Assembly (NCBI GenBank): GCA_003268905.1
Contig: QLTU01000001.1
Span: forward strand, 151,656-215,655
Length of the DNA: 64,000 nucleotides
Reading direction: 5' to 3'
Source of the DNA: Acidovorax defluvii
Lineage (GTDB): Bacteria; Pseudomonadota; Gammaproteobacteria; Burkholderiales; Burkholderiaceae_C
Shown one piece after another: positions 1 through 8,005 of this stretch. The notes beneath the pieces were generated by a model. The model ran no database searches and had not been told where the DNA came from. It saw only the letters and a list, made by a program, of their open reading frames with translations. The translations under genes were made by a program, and so were the position numbers. The stretch's first letter is position 1, and the number at the start of each line of letters is the position of its first letter.

Positions 1-49
1 CTTGTCCGTTCAATGCCCATAGCACCCGCTATTGCACAAGGCACCCACC

Positions 50-676
50 ATGACCGCAACGCCCTTCACCGACCCCGCAGCCACCTGGAACCAGCGCTAC
101 GCCGCCGAGAACCATCTTTTTGGCCAGGAACCCAACGACTACCTGCGCGCGCAGGCCCACCACATCGCGCCGGGCGGCCGGGTGCTGTGCGTGGCCGATG
201 GCGACGGGCGCAACAGCGTCTGGCTGGCCCGCCAGGGTATGCAGGTGGATGCCTTTGACATCTCGGACGTGGCCGTGGCCAAGGCGAGGCAACTGGCAGC
301 AGACGCCCATGTCACCATTGACTACAGCGTGGCCGATTGCGACCAGTGGCCCTGGCCCACTGCCACTTATGACGCCGTGGCGGCCATCTTTGTGCAGTTT
401 GCCGACCCCGCCATGCGCGAACGCCTGTTCGCCAATATGGTGGCTGCACTCAAGCCCGGCGGGGTGCTGGTGTTGCAGGGCTACACCCCCAGGCAACTGG
501 AATACAAGACCGGCGGGCCACCCATGCTGTCGCACCTTTACACGCCAGAGATGATCCGGTCCGCCTTCGCGGGCCTGCAGATCATCGAGCTGCGCGACTA
601 TGAAGCGGTGCTGAACGAGGGAACCCAGCACTGTGGCCAGTCGGCATTGCTGGGGCTGGTGGCGCGCAAGCCATAA
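50..676 (+). CDS. class I SAM-dependent methyltransferase (TehB-like)
   Basis: A 208-residue cytosolic protein with a class I methyltransferase fold. The SAM-binding motif I is read as VLCVADGDGRNSVWLA (about residues 45-60), followed by the acidic end of strand 2 in DAFDIS (about 68-73) and the post-motif LKPGGVLVLQGY. The length and the GDGRNSVWLA form match the TehB/tellurite-resistance-like group, but the substrate cannot be told from sequence. I chose the ATG at 50; a TTG extension to 32 adds only six residues and has no better ribosome site. The P-type ATPase starts 26 bp downstream on the same strand, so the two may be cotranscribed. Confidence 0.85.
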   Translation: MTATPFTDPAATWNQRYAAENHLFGQEPNDYLRAQAHHIAPGGRVLCVADGDGRNSVWLARQGMQVDAFDISDVAVAKARQLAADAHVTIDYSVADCDQWPWPTATYDAVAAIFVQFADPAMRERLFANMVAALKPGGVLVLQGYTPRQLEYKTGGPPMLSHLYTPEMIRSAFAGLQIIELRDYEAVLNEGTQHCGQSALLGLVARKP

Positions 677-701
677 GGCACCGCCAAAAGACGCGACGGC
701 C

Positions 702-3560
702 ATGCCCACCCCCGAAAGCCAGGCGCCCCCTGCGATACCAGCGCGTCAAGGGCTGAGCGCTGCCGAGGCGGCCCGCCGCCTCGCCACCGAAGGCCCCAAC
801 CTGCTGCCGGGCAGCGCGCCCAAGTCCACGCTGGCCATCGTGCGGGACGTGGTTACCGAGCCCATGCTCCTCATGCTGCTGGCCGCTGGCAGCATCTACC
901 TGGCGCTGGGCGACCGGGGCGAGGCGCTGTTTTTGCTGGGCTTTGTGTTTGTGGTCATCGGCATCACGCTGGCGCAAGAACGCAAGACCCAGCGCGCGCT
1001 CGAATCCCTGCGCGACCTGTCGGCCCCGCGCGCGCTGGTGATCCGCGACGGGCAGGAACAGCGCATTGCCGGGCGCGAGGTGGTGCGCGGCGATCTGCTC
1101 GTGCTGCACGAGGGCGACCGCATTGCCGCCGACGCGCTGCTGATCGACGGCCAGCTCGAAGTGGACGAATCCCTGCTCACCGGCGAAGCCGTGCCCGTGG
1201 CCAAACTGCCCTTGGCACAAGACAGCCAGAACGCGCAGGCATCTGCCAGCGCGGGGGCCCCGGCCACCCGCGCAGGGCCGCCCCAAGCCAGGCCAGCCCC
1301 CTCGGGGGACAGCGCAGCACACGAAGTGGCAAGCGTGGGGGCCGTGGCCGCCAGCGCCGGGCCGCCCCAAGCCAGGCCAGCCCCCTCGGGGGGCAGCGCA
1401 GCACACGAAGTGGCAAGCGTGGGGGCCCTGGCCGCCAGCGCCGGGCCGCCCCAAGCCAGGCCAGCCCCCTCGGGGGGCAGCGCAGCACACGAAGTGGCAA
1501 GCGTGGGGGCCATCTACGCCAGCACCGTGGTCACGCGCGGCGTGGCGGTGGCGCAGGTGTGCGCCACCGCCGCCCACACGGCCGTGGGGCGCATTGGCGC
1601 CGACCTTGCCGCCACGGTAGAGCCGCCTTCTGCGCTGCAGCAGGGCTCGCGCCGACTGGTGCGCAACCTCGGAATTGGCGCGCTGGTGCTGGCCCTGGCC
1701 CAGGTACTTCTGGGCTGGTGGTGGAACAGCCGCCCGCTGCTCGAAAGCCTGTTGTCGGGCATTGCGCTGGCCATGGCCATCCTGCCCGAGGAGATTCCGG
1801 TCATTCTGACCGTGTTTCTGGCGCTGGGTGCGTGGCGCATTTCGCACCAGAAGGTGCTGACACGGCGCGTAACCGCTGTTGAGGCGCTGGGCGCCATCAC
1901 GGTACTGGCGGTGGACAAAACAGGCACGCTCACCATGAACCGCATGGCCGTGGCCGAGCTGGCCAGCGGCGAGCAGCATTTCCGGCCCGAAGGCGCCAGT
2001 GAACTGCCCGAGCACTTTCACCTGCTGGCCGAATTTGCCATGCTGGCCACACCGGGCGACCCGTTCGACCCCATGGAAAAGGCCATCCAGCATTTTGGCC
2101 ACCAGTGGCTGCAGGGCACCGAGCATGTGCACGACGGGCGCGAGCCCGAGTTTGAATACGCCCTGTCGGGCGAGATTCTGGCCATGACGCGCGTGTTTGC
2201 CAGCGACGAGCCCAACGTGCACCTGCTGGCCACCAAGGGCGCACCCGAGGCCGTGGCCGACCTGTGCCACCTTGACGCCGCGCAGCAGGGCGCCATCCGC
2301 CGCCAGGTGGAGGCCATGGCCGAGCGCGGCCTGCGCGTGCTGGGCGTGGCGCGCGGCCGCTGGAAAGGCGCAGCCCCGGCACCCGGCCAGAGCCCGCCGT
2401 GGCCGCAAAGCCAGCACGATTTCGACTTTGATTTTCTCGGCCTGGTGGCCCTGGCCGACCCGCCGCGCACCGAGGTGCCCGCCGCACTGGCCGAGTGCCG
2501 ACGTGCCGGTGTCCGCGTGATCATGATGACCGGCGACCACCCCGCCACGGCCCGCGCCATCGCCCAGCAGGTGGGCCTGTCCGACCGCCCTGATGTCATC
2601 ACCGGCGCGCAGCTGGAGGCGCTGGACGATGCTTCCCTCAGCGAGCGGCTGCGCCATGTGGACCTGTGCGCGCGCCTCAAGCCCCAGCACAAGCTGCGCC
2701 TGGTGCAACTGCTGCGTGCCAGCGGGGAGGTGGTGGCCATGACCGGCGACGGCGTGAACGATGCGCCCGCCCTCAAGGCCGCCGACGTGGGCATTGCCAT
2801 GGGCGAGCGCGGCACCGACGTGGCGCGCGAGGCCGCCGCGCTGGTGCTGCTGGACGACAGCTTTGCCCGCATCGTGGCTGCCATCCGCCAGGGGCGGCGC
2901 ATCGACAGCAACATCCGCAAGGCCGTGCGCTTTGTGTTTGCCGTGCATGTGCCCATCATCGGGCTGGCGCTGGTGCCCACGCTGCTGCACTGGCCGGTGC
3001 TGCTGCTTCCGGTGCACATCGTGCTGCTGGAGTTGCTGATCGACCCGGCCTGCTCCATCGTCTTCGAAGCCGAGGCCGAAGACAGCGACACCATGGCACG
3101 CGCACCGCGCCCGGTCTCCGACTCGCCCTTTGCGGCCGCGCCGTTGCTGTGGTCGGTGCTGCAAGGCCTGGGCCTGGCGGCAGTGCTGCTGGGCGGCCAG
3201 GCCTGGCTGGTGCACCAGGGCTGGCACCCCGACCAGGGACGCACCGTGGTGTTTGGCACGCTGGTGCTGTGCGTGCTGCTGCTGATTTTGGCCAACCGGG
3301 ATCTGTCGCGCCCCGCGCTGCTGGGCGTGACCGACCCGAACCCCTGGCTTTGGCGCATTGCCGCCGCGATGGTGGTGCTGCTGGCTGCGGTGATGGGCAT
3401 TGCCTGGCTGCGCCATCTGATGGGGCTGGCCTTGCCCGGCGCCCAGGGTGCCGTGGTGGCCGGTTGCCTGCTGGCGCTGTGCCTGGTGTGGCTGGAGCTG
3501 GTGCGGCTGGCGGGCCGACACCAGCGCCACACCGCCTCCGGCGCGCGTGGCACAGCCTGA
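702..3560 (+). CDS. cation-translocating P-type ATPase with in-frame repeat insertion
   Basis: A 952-residue inner-membrane pump of the P2-like class. Visible landmarks in order: actuator motif LTGEAVPV (about 159-166), M4 motif LPEEIPV (about 363), phosphorylation site DKTGTLT (about 405), hinge TGDGVNDAP (about 682), and C-terminal membrane helices around ELLIDPACSIVFE. PEEIP in M4 and the absence of CPx and N-terminal metal-binding domains argue against a heavy-metal P1B pump; the ion is unknown. Between the TGEA loop and IYASTVVTRG an extra Ala/Pro/Gly-rich stretch (about residues 192-270) is encoded by a tandem 84-bp repeat. The insert keeps frame and lies in the actuator domain, so it may affect activity. 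Start is the ATG at 702; upstream in-frame codons run into the methyltransferase. Confidence 0.9.
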   Translation: MPTPESQAPPAIPARQGLSAAEAARRLATEGPNLLPGSAPKSTLAIVRDVVTEPMLLMLLAAGSIYLALGDRGEALFLLGFVFVVIGITLAQERKTQRALESLRDLSAPRALVIRDGQEQRIAGREVVRGDLLVLHEGDRIAADALLIDGQLEVDESLLTGEAVPVAKLPLAQDSQNAQASASAGAPATRAGPPQARPAPSGDSAAHEVASVGAVAASAGPPQARPAPSGGSAAHEVASVGALAASAGPPQARPAPSGGSAAHEVASVGAIYASTVVTRGVAVAQVCATAAHTAVGRIGADLAATVEPPSALQQGSRRLVRNLGIGALVLALAQVLLGWWWNSRPLLESLLSGIALAMAILPEEIPVILTVFLALGAWRISHQKVLTRRVTAVEALGAITVLAVDKTGTLTMNRMAVAELASGEQHFRPEGASELPEHFHLLAEFAMLATPGDPFDPMEKAIQHFGHQWLQGTEHVHDGREPEFEYALSGEILAMTRVFASDEPNVHLLATKGAPEAVADLCHLDAAQQGAIRRQVEAMAERGLRVLGVARGRWKGAAPAPGQSPPWPQSQHDFDFDFLGLVALADPPRTEVPAALAECRRAGVRVIMMTGDHPATARAIAQQVGLSDRPDVITGAQLEALDDASLSERLRHVDLCARLKPQHKLRLVQLLRASGEVVAMTGDGVNDAPALKAADVGIAMGERGTDVAREAAALVLLDDSFARIVAAIRQGRRIDSNIRKAVRFVFAVHVPIIGLALVPTLLHWPVLLLPVHIVLLELLIDPACSIVFEAEAEDSDTMARAPRPVSDSPFAAAPLLWSVLQGLGLAAVLLGGQAWLVHQGWHPDQGRTVVFGTLVLCVLLLILANRDLSRPALLGVTDPNPWLWRIAAAMVVLLAAVMGIAWLRHLMGLALPGAQGAVVAGCLLALCLVWLELVRLAGRHQRHTASGARGTA
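1275..1511 (+). repeat. 84-bp tandem repeat array, about 2.8 copies, in frame inside the P-type ATPase
   Basis: Units begin at 1275, 1359 and 1443, an exact 84-bp period (28 codons). They are nearly identical; the first differs by single bases. Each carries a central palindrome of the type CCCCCTCGGGGGG and ends in GCGTGGGGGCC. The array is translated as GPPQARPAPSGGSAAHEV units. A related 84-bp array lies at 7668-8002. Confidence 0.95.
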
Positions 3561-3580
3561 TTCCACGCTTCGCTGATTCG

Positions 3581-4555
3581 CTACCGCGTTGGCGCGCCAT
3601 GCGCGCTGCGCACGGGCGGCGCAGGATGGTCCAGGTCGGGCTTGCGCCATGGGTCCACATGGGTCATGAGGTTGAGCACCCGGTGGCGCTGCAGCACGCG
3701 CTGGCGCGCCAGCACCGCAATGTCATGGCCCGCCTCGACGGTGAGGGCTGCATTCACCTCCAGATGGGCGTCCACCACAATCATGTCGCCCATCTTGCGC
3801 GTGCGCACATCGTGGACGCCGCTCACGCCAGGTGTCTCCAGCAGCGTCTGGCGAATGGCCTGCACTTCCTGTTCGTCCACCGATCGGTCCATCAGGTCGT
3901 GCAGCGCATCCCAGCCAAACTGCCAGCCCATCTTGGCCACCATGAAGCCCACGATGAGCGCGGCAATGGGGTCCAGGATGGGATAACCCGCCAGGTTGCC
4001 CGCAATGCCGATACCCACCACCAGCGACGAAGCCGCATCCGAGCGCGCGTGCCAGGCATTGGCCACCAGCATGCTCGACTTGACGCGCTTGGCCACGGCC
4101 AGCATGTAGCGAAACAGCAGTTCTTTGCCCACCAGCGCGGCACCCGCCACCCACAGGGCGATCACATGCACTTGCGCAATGGCCTCGGGGTTCTCCAGCT
4201 TGACCACCGCCGACCACACCATGCCCACGCCCACACCCAGCAGCAGCAGGCCCAGCACCAGCGAAGCTGCCGTCTCGAAGCGATGGTGGCCGTAAGGGTG
4301 GCCCTCGTCCGCGTCTTTCTGGGAGTGGTGGTTGGCAAAAAGCACCACGAAATCAGCCACCAGGTCGGACAGCGAGTGGATGCCGTCGGCTATCAGGCCC
4401 TGCGACTTGGCCAGCACCCCCACCACGATCTGGATGGTGGACAGCACCAGGTTGACGCCCACGCTGACCCAGGTGCTGCGCGATGCGGCGGCCGAGCGCT
4501 GCGCGGGGGTGTGCTCGGAGTCTTCGGAGTCGTCAGAAAAATCGTTGAATTTCAT
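3581..4555 (-). CDS. cation diffusion facilitator (CDF) family metal exporter
   Basis: A 324-residue inner-membrane protein. The first TM helix follows a short acidic N-terminus (MKFNDFSDDSEDSE). Paired metal-site motifs of CDF transporters are visible: GIHSLSDLVAD in TM2 and NAWHARSDAASS in TM5, both giving H-x3-D. The cytoplasmic C-terminal domain includes HDVRTRKMGD and VDAHLEVNA. It most likely moves Zn(II), Fe(II) or similar ions out of the cytosol using the proton gradient; the exact metal is not decidable. The ATG at 4555 was chosen because the upstream extension is low-complexity shadow sequence. The next leftward gene upstream (4779-5828) is a DMT exporter with a His-rich tail, which suggests a shared metal theme. 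Confidence 0.9.
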   Translation of the reverse strand: MKFNDFSDDSEDSEHTPAQRSAAASRSTWVSVGVNLVLSTIQIVVGVLAKSQGLIADGIHSLSDLVADFVVLFANHHSQKDADEGHPYGHHRFETAASLVLGLLLLGVGVGMVWSAVVKLENPEAIAQVHVIALWVAGAALVGKELLFRYMLAVAKRVKSSMLVANAWHARSDAASSLVVGIGIAGNLAGYPILDPIAALIVGFMVAKMGWQFGWDALHDLMDRSVDEQEVQAIRQTLLETPGVSGVHDVRTRKMGDMIVVDAHLEVNAALTVEAGHDIAVLARQRVLQRHRVLNLMTHVDPWRKPDLDHPAPPVRSAHGAPTR

Positions 4556-4778
4556 GGTGCGGCGTGTGGGGAGGGCTGAGAGAGCAAGGAAAACCGCCTT
4601 GGTAATCGCCTGAATGGATGCGCGCGTGTGTGGCGCTGGCGCGTATTTTGCCCGGTGCCTGCTTCCGACTGCGCAAGGGCGCGATCGTCCAGGCGTGTCT
4701 TTGATCCGATCACCCGCCGCAAAGCCGCAGCGCATCCAGGCGACCCCAGGGCGCAAGCCGCTTGAAGGCCCCTCCGTC

Positions 4779-5828
4779 TCAATGCCGGTGCGTGTGGTGG
4801 GCATCGGGCACATGGGCATGAGTGTGCGACTGGGCCCCATGCTGGTGCCAATGGCTATGGCTGCCCTGCGGCATCGGGGAGTGGGCGTGGTTGTGGTGCC
4901 CGTCGTCGTGCCGGTGTGCGTGTTCGTGCTCAGCGGCCTCGTGGTCATGCGGGTGCTCGTGCGTTTCGGCCAGGTGCAACACCACCCCGGCCACCATCAG
5001 CAGGCCGCCCACCACCACCAGCCCACCGGCAGTGCGGTCGCCCATGGCAAACGCCAGCACCGCGCCGATAAACGGCGCAAACGCAAACACCGAACCCGTG
5101 CGCGCCGCGCCAAACGCGCGCTGCGCCAGCAGGTAACAACGCAGGCTGAGCCCATAGCCCGTGGCCCCCACAGCCACCATGCCCCAGGCCGCCGCCGCAG
5201 TGGGCATGGGCTCGCCCAGGCCCCAGGCCAGCACCGCCGTGGCGCTGGCGCCCAGCGCCGCCTTGACCAGCACCACCTGCGCCGGGTCACGCTCGGCCAG
5301 GGCGCGCGACAAGGTGTTGTCCGCCCCCCAGGCCATCGTGGCCAGCAAAACAGCCAGCAGACCGGCCAGCTCTACGCCCCCCAGGCGCCCCTGATCCACC
5401 ACCAGCGCCACGCCCCCGGCCAGCAGCAACAGCATTGCCGCCCACACCCGCCGGTCCATGGTTTCGTGGTACAGCCGCCAGGCCAGCAGCGCGGTAAAAA
5501 GCGCCTCCAGCGTCAGCATCAACGATGCGCTGCTGCCACTGGTGCGCTGCAGCCCCCAGGCCAGCGCCACCGGCCCCACCACCGCTCCCAAACCCGCCAT
5601 GGCCAGCAGGCGGGACGTGTCGGCCCGCCGCAAGCGTGCCTCTTGCTGCACCGGCTTGCGCAACACCGCCCCCATGCCGGCAGCACCGGCATACAGCAAC
5701 GCCGCCGTGCTGAAAGCGCCCAGGCCAGCGCCCAGGTGCTGCACCAGCGGCGTGCTGACGCCAAACAGCACCGCCGCCAGCAGCGCCAGGGCGCCTCCGC
5801 GCAAGGCGGGTCCGTGGAGATGAAACAC
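4779..5828 (-). CDS. DMT/EamA-family transporter with histidine-rich C-terminal tail
   Basis: A roughly 349-residue inner-membrane protein with ten predicted hydrophobic helices in two EamA halves (from ALALLAAVLFGVSTPLV to GGLLMVAGVVLHLAE). The last 60 or so residues form a hydrophilic tail packed with His and His-Asp runs (for example HEHPHDHEAAEHEHAHRH), which is unusual for EamA proteins and looks like a metal-binding segment. No ATG is available. A GTG at 5828 sits seven bases after AGGAG and is preferred over the TTG at 5831. That ribosome site abuts a dispersed palindromic repeat, so the repeat forms the leader. The substrate is unknown; metal sensing or export is an inference from the tail and the CDF neighbour. 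Confidence 0.85.
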   Translation of the reverse strand: MFHLHGPALRGGALALLAAVLFGVSTPLVQHLGAGLGAFSTAALLYAGAAGMGAVLRKPVQQEARLRRADTSRLLAMAGLGAVVGPVALAWGLQRTSGSSASLMLTLEALFTALLAWRLYHETMDRRVWAAMLLLLAGGVALVVDQGRLGGVELAGLLAVLLATMAWGADNTLSRALAERDPAQVVLVKAALGASATAVLAWGLGEPMPTAAAAWGMVAVGATGYGLSLRCYLLAQRAFGAARTGSVFAFAPFIGAVLAFAMGDRTAGGLVVVGGLLMVAGVVLHLAETHEHPHDHEAAEHEHAHRHDDGHHNHAHSPMPQGSHSHWHQHGAQSHTHAHVPDAHHTHRH

Positions 5829-5840
5829 CAAAATACTCCT

Positions 5841-5893
5841 GTATTAATAGCTGATAGCGCTTACTGCATAAGCGCTGGAGCCGCTTTTTGCCT
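5841..5893 (+). repeat. dispersed palindromic repeat (about 55 bp family), copy 1
   Basis: Shows the family pattern: an AT-rich TATTAATAGCT half, then AGCGCTTactgcatAAGCGCT as a hairpin, then GGAGCC and a T-rich end. It lies directly upstream of the leftward DMT gene and contributes to its leader. Confidence 0.8.
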
Positions 5894-5900
5894 TATTAGA

Positions 5901-6013
5901 GACTTGTCTCGGATGTGTACCCGCATCCGTTCGGGCCAAGCCTGTCGAAGCCAGGGCGCCCCTTGCAAACAGCCCTTCGACAAGCTCAGTGCGAACGGGG
6001 TCTGAGACAAGTC
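5901..6013. repeat. MITE-like inverted-repeat element, 113 bp
   Basis: Perfect 10-bp ends GACTTGTCTC (5901-5910) and GAGACAAGTC (6004-6013). Inside is a second nested inverted pair around CCTGTCGAAG (5941-5950) and CCCTTCGACA (5974-5983), the form commonly seen in proteobacterial intergenic repeats. It lies between the DMT gene and the end of yejF. No protein is encoded. Confidence 0.75.
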
Positions 6014-6034
6014 GCTGATACCAGGGCCTTTTGT

Positions 6035-8005
6035 TCAAATTTTGGGGCCAGCGCCCGGCACCATGGCCGCCGCCACCAGCCGCTGCGTGTAGGGGTGCTG
6101 CGGCGCATCCAGCACCTGGCCGACGCTGCCGCTCTCCAGCACCTCGCCGTCCTTCATCACCAGCACCTCGTGCGCCATGGCGCGGATCACATCCACGTCG
6201 TGCGTGATGAGCAGGTAGCTCAGGCTTTTTTCCTTCTGCAGGCGCTGCAAAAGCGACAGCACCTGCTGCTGGATGGTGACGTCCAAGGCGCTGGTGGGCT
6301 CGTCGAGCACCAGCACCTGTGGCTGCACGATGAGCGCGCGCGCCACCGCCAGGCGCTGGCGCTGGCCCCCTGAAAATTCATGCGGGTAGCGTGCCAGCAG
6401 GCCGGGGTATTGCGCTTCGGTCAGGCCCACCTCATGGAGCGCGGCCTCCACGCGCGTGCGCCGCTCGGCCACGCCCAGTGACGGCTCGTGCACTTTCAGC
6501 CCCTCGCCCACGATCTCTTCGACCGTGAGGCGCGGCGAAAGCGACGAAAACGGGTCTTGGAACACCACCTGCACGCGCCGGCGCAGCTGCTGGTTGGCGG
6601 GCGTGTTGCGGGTGGCGGGCTGCTGCCAGCCCTGCCCCGCCACGGTCAGCGCGCCCCCAAACGGCAGCAGGCCCAAAATGGCCTGCGCCAGTGTGGACTT
6701 GCCCGAGCCCGATTCGCCCACCACGCCCAGCGTGCGGCCGGGCAGCAGCTGCAGCGTGGCACCCTTCACGGCCACGAACTCCCCTTTTTTGAACCAGCCG
6801 CGCACGCCGGGCAAGGGCGTGGGGTAAACCACGCGCACGCCCTGGGCCTGCACCACGGGCGCGGTGCCGACGGGCGGCGCGGCCTCGACCACATCGCGCC
6901 GGGGCTGGCTGGCAATCAGGCGGCGGGTGTAGTCGTGTTGTGGGGCGCCAAACACATCGGCCACACGGCCCTGCTCCACCAGCACGCCCTGCTCCATCAC
7001 GGCCACGCGGTCGGCGAATCGGCGCACCAGGTTCAGGTCGTGCGTGATCAGCAGCACGGCCATACCGCTGCTGCGCTGCAGGTCGGAGAGCAAATCGAGA
7101 ATCTGGCCGCGCAGCGTGACGTCGAGCGCCGTCGTGGGCTCGTCGGCCAGCAGCAGCGCGGGCTCGCTCGCTAGGGCCATGGCGATCATGGCGCGCTGGC
7201 GCTGGCCGCCGCTCAACTGGTGCGGAAAGCTGTTGGCACGGCGCTCGGGCTCGGGAATGCCGGTCTTTGCTAGCAATTCGATAGCTGCTTGCGCTGACTG
7301 GACGGTCGTTAGAGCCCTTTTCAACTCCAAAACCTCGGCGATCTGCTGGCCGATGGTCATGAGCGGGTTCAGCGCCGTCATGGGCTCCTGGAACACCATG
7401 GCGATCTCGCCACCACGAATTCCGCGCATTTCGCGCTCTGATAAAGAGAGCAGATCACGCCCGCGCAGCATGGCCTGACCGCTGATTTTTGCCTCGCCCG
7501 CCAGGCGCAGCAGGCTCAAAGCGGTGATGGTCTTGCCCGAGCCGGATTCGCCCACCAGTGCGAGTTTTTCGCCCTGCGCAATGCTGAAGTTGACGCTGCG
7601 CACCACTTCTTTGGCACCAAAGCGCACGGTCAGGTCACGCACCTGCAGCAGAGGCATGCTGGCCGCCGAGCCGCCGCCGGGCCGCCCCAAGGCGGCGAGA
7701 GCCCCCTTGGGGGGCAGCGAGGACACGCCAGTGCCGAGCGTGGGGGCCATAGAGCCGCCGCCGGGCCGCCCCAAGGCGGCGAGAGCCCCCTTGGGGGGCA
7801 GCGAGGACACGCCAGTGCCGAGCGTGGGGGCCATAGAGCCGCCGCCGGGCCGCCCCAAGGCGGCGAGAGCCCCCTTGGGGGGCAGCGAGGACACGCCAGT
7901 GCCGAGCGTGGGGGCCATAGAGCCGCCGCCGGGCCGCCCCAAGGCGGCGAGAGCCCCCTTGGGGGGCAGCGAGGACACGCCAGTGCCGAGCGTGGGGGCC
8001 ATCAT
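6035..8005 (-). CDS. yejF: peptide ABC transporter ATP-binding protein, tandem NBDs (YejF-like), with repeat-encoded N-terminus
   Basis: A fusion of two ABC ATPase domains, each with Walker A (GESGSGKT, then GESGSGKS), signature (LSGGQRQR, FSGGQRQR) and Walker B (LLLADEPTTALD, VLVLDEPTSALD). It powers the YejABEF peptide importer at the cytosolic face. The conserved part starts at MPLLQVRDLTVRFG (codon at 7657) and is then about 540 residues, the usual YejF length. Four identical 84-bp repeats lie in frame before it. The ATG at 8005 overlaps the yejE stop as ATGA and follows AAAGGCGGA, so I annotate the longer 656-residue form; the first 116 residues would then be MAPTLGTGVSSLPPKGALA-type units. 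Initiation at 7657 remains possible but has a weak ribosome site. Confidence 0.88.
   Translation of the reverse strand: MMAPTLGTGVSSLPPKGALAALGRPGGGSMAPTLGTGVSSLPPKGALAALGRPGGGSMAPTLGTGVSSLPPKGALAALGRPGGGSMAPTLGTGVSSLPPKGALAALGRPGGGSAASMPLLQVRDLTVRFGAKEVVRSVNFSIAQGEKLALVGESGSGKTITALSLLRLAGEAKISGQAMLRGRDLLSLSEREMRGIRGGEIAMVFQEPMTALNPLMTIGQQIAEVLELKRALTTVQSAQAAIELLAKTGIPEPERRANSFPHQLSGGQRQRAMIAMALASEPALLLADEPTTALDVTLRGQILDLLSDLQRSSGMAVLLITHDLNLVRRFADRVAVMEQGVLVEQGRVADVFGAPQHDYTRRLIASQPRRDVVEAAPPVGTAPVVQAQGVRVVYPTPLPGVRGWFKKGEFVAVKGATLQLLPGRTLGVVGESGSGKSTLAQAILGLLPFGGALTVAGQGWQQPATRNTPANQQLRRRVQVVFQDPFSSLSPRLTVEEIVGEGLKVHEPSLGVAERRTRVEAALHEVGLTEAQYPGLLARYPHEFSGGQRQRLAVARALIVQPQVLVLDEPTSALDVTIQQQVLSLLQRLQKEKSLSYLLITHDVDVIRAMAHEVLVMKDGEVLESGSVGQVLDAPQHPYTQRLVAAAMVPGAGPKI
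7272..7322 (+). repeat. degenerate copy of the dispersed palindromic repeat inside yejF
   Basis: The stretch AGCAATTCGATAGCTGCTT followed by GCGCT, a non-palindromic spacer, GTTAGAGCCC and TTTTCAA follows the family pattern in order, but with the hairpin arm decayed. It encodes the variable helix (ELKRALTTVQSAQAAIELL) between the first-domain Q-loop and the signature motif. Confidence 0.5.
7668..8002 (-). repeat. 84-bp tandem repeat array, four identical copies, at the 5' end of yejF
   Basis: CAT (ATG on the minus strand) recurs at 7750, 7834, 7918 and 8002, an exact 84-bp period. The copies look identical base for base. Each has the palindrome CCCCCTTGGGGGG and ends in GAGCGTGGGGGCCAT, so every copy brings its own in-frame ATG. 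Related to the array at 1275-1511. Confidence 0.95.

Noticed and set aside
582..3650. Long leftward open frame opposite the P-type ATPase, over 1000 codons
   Set aside because: It is a high-GC antisense shadow; its translation is His/Gln/Gly-rich low complexity, while the plus strand has all P-type ATPase motifs.
4614..6005. Rightward 460-codon frame opposite the DMT transporter
   Set aside because: It reads as Gln/His/Arg-rich antisense of a membrane protein with good EamA features on the minus strand.
7668..8002. CRISPR array
   Set aside because: Units are identical over the full 84-bp period with no variable spacers, and they are translated in frame. The same holds for 1275-1511. No cas genes are present.
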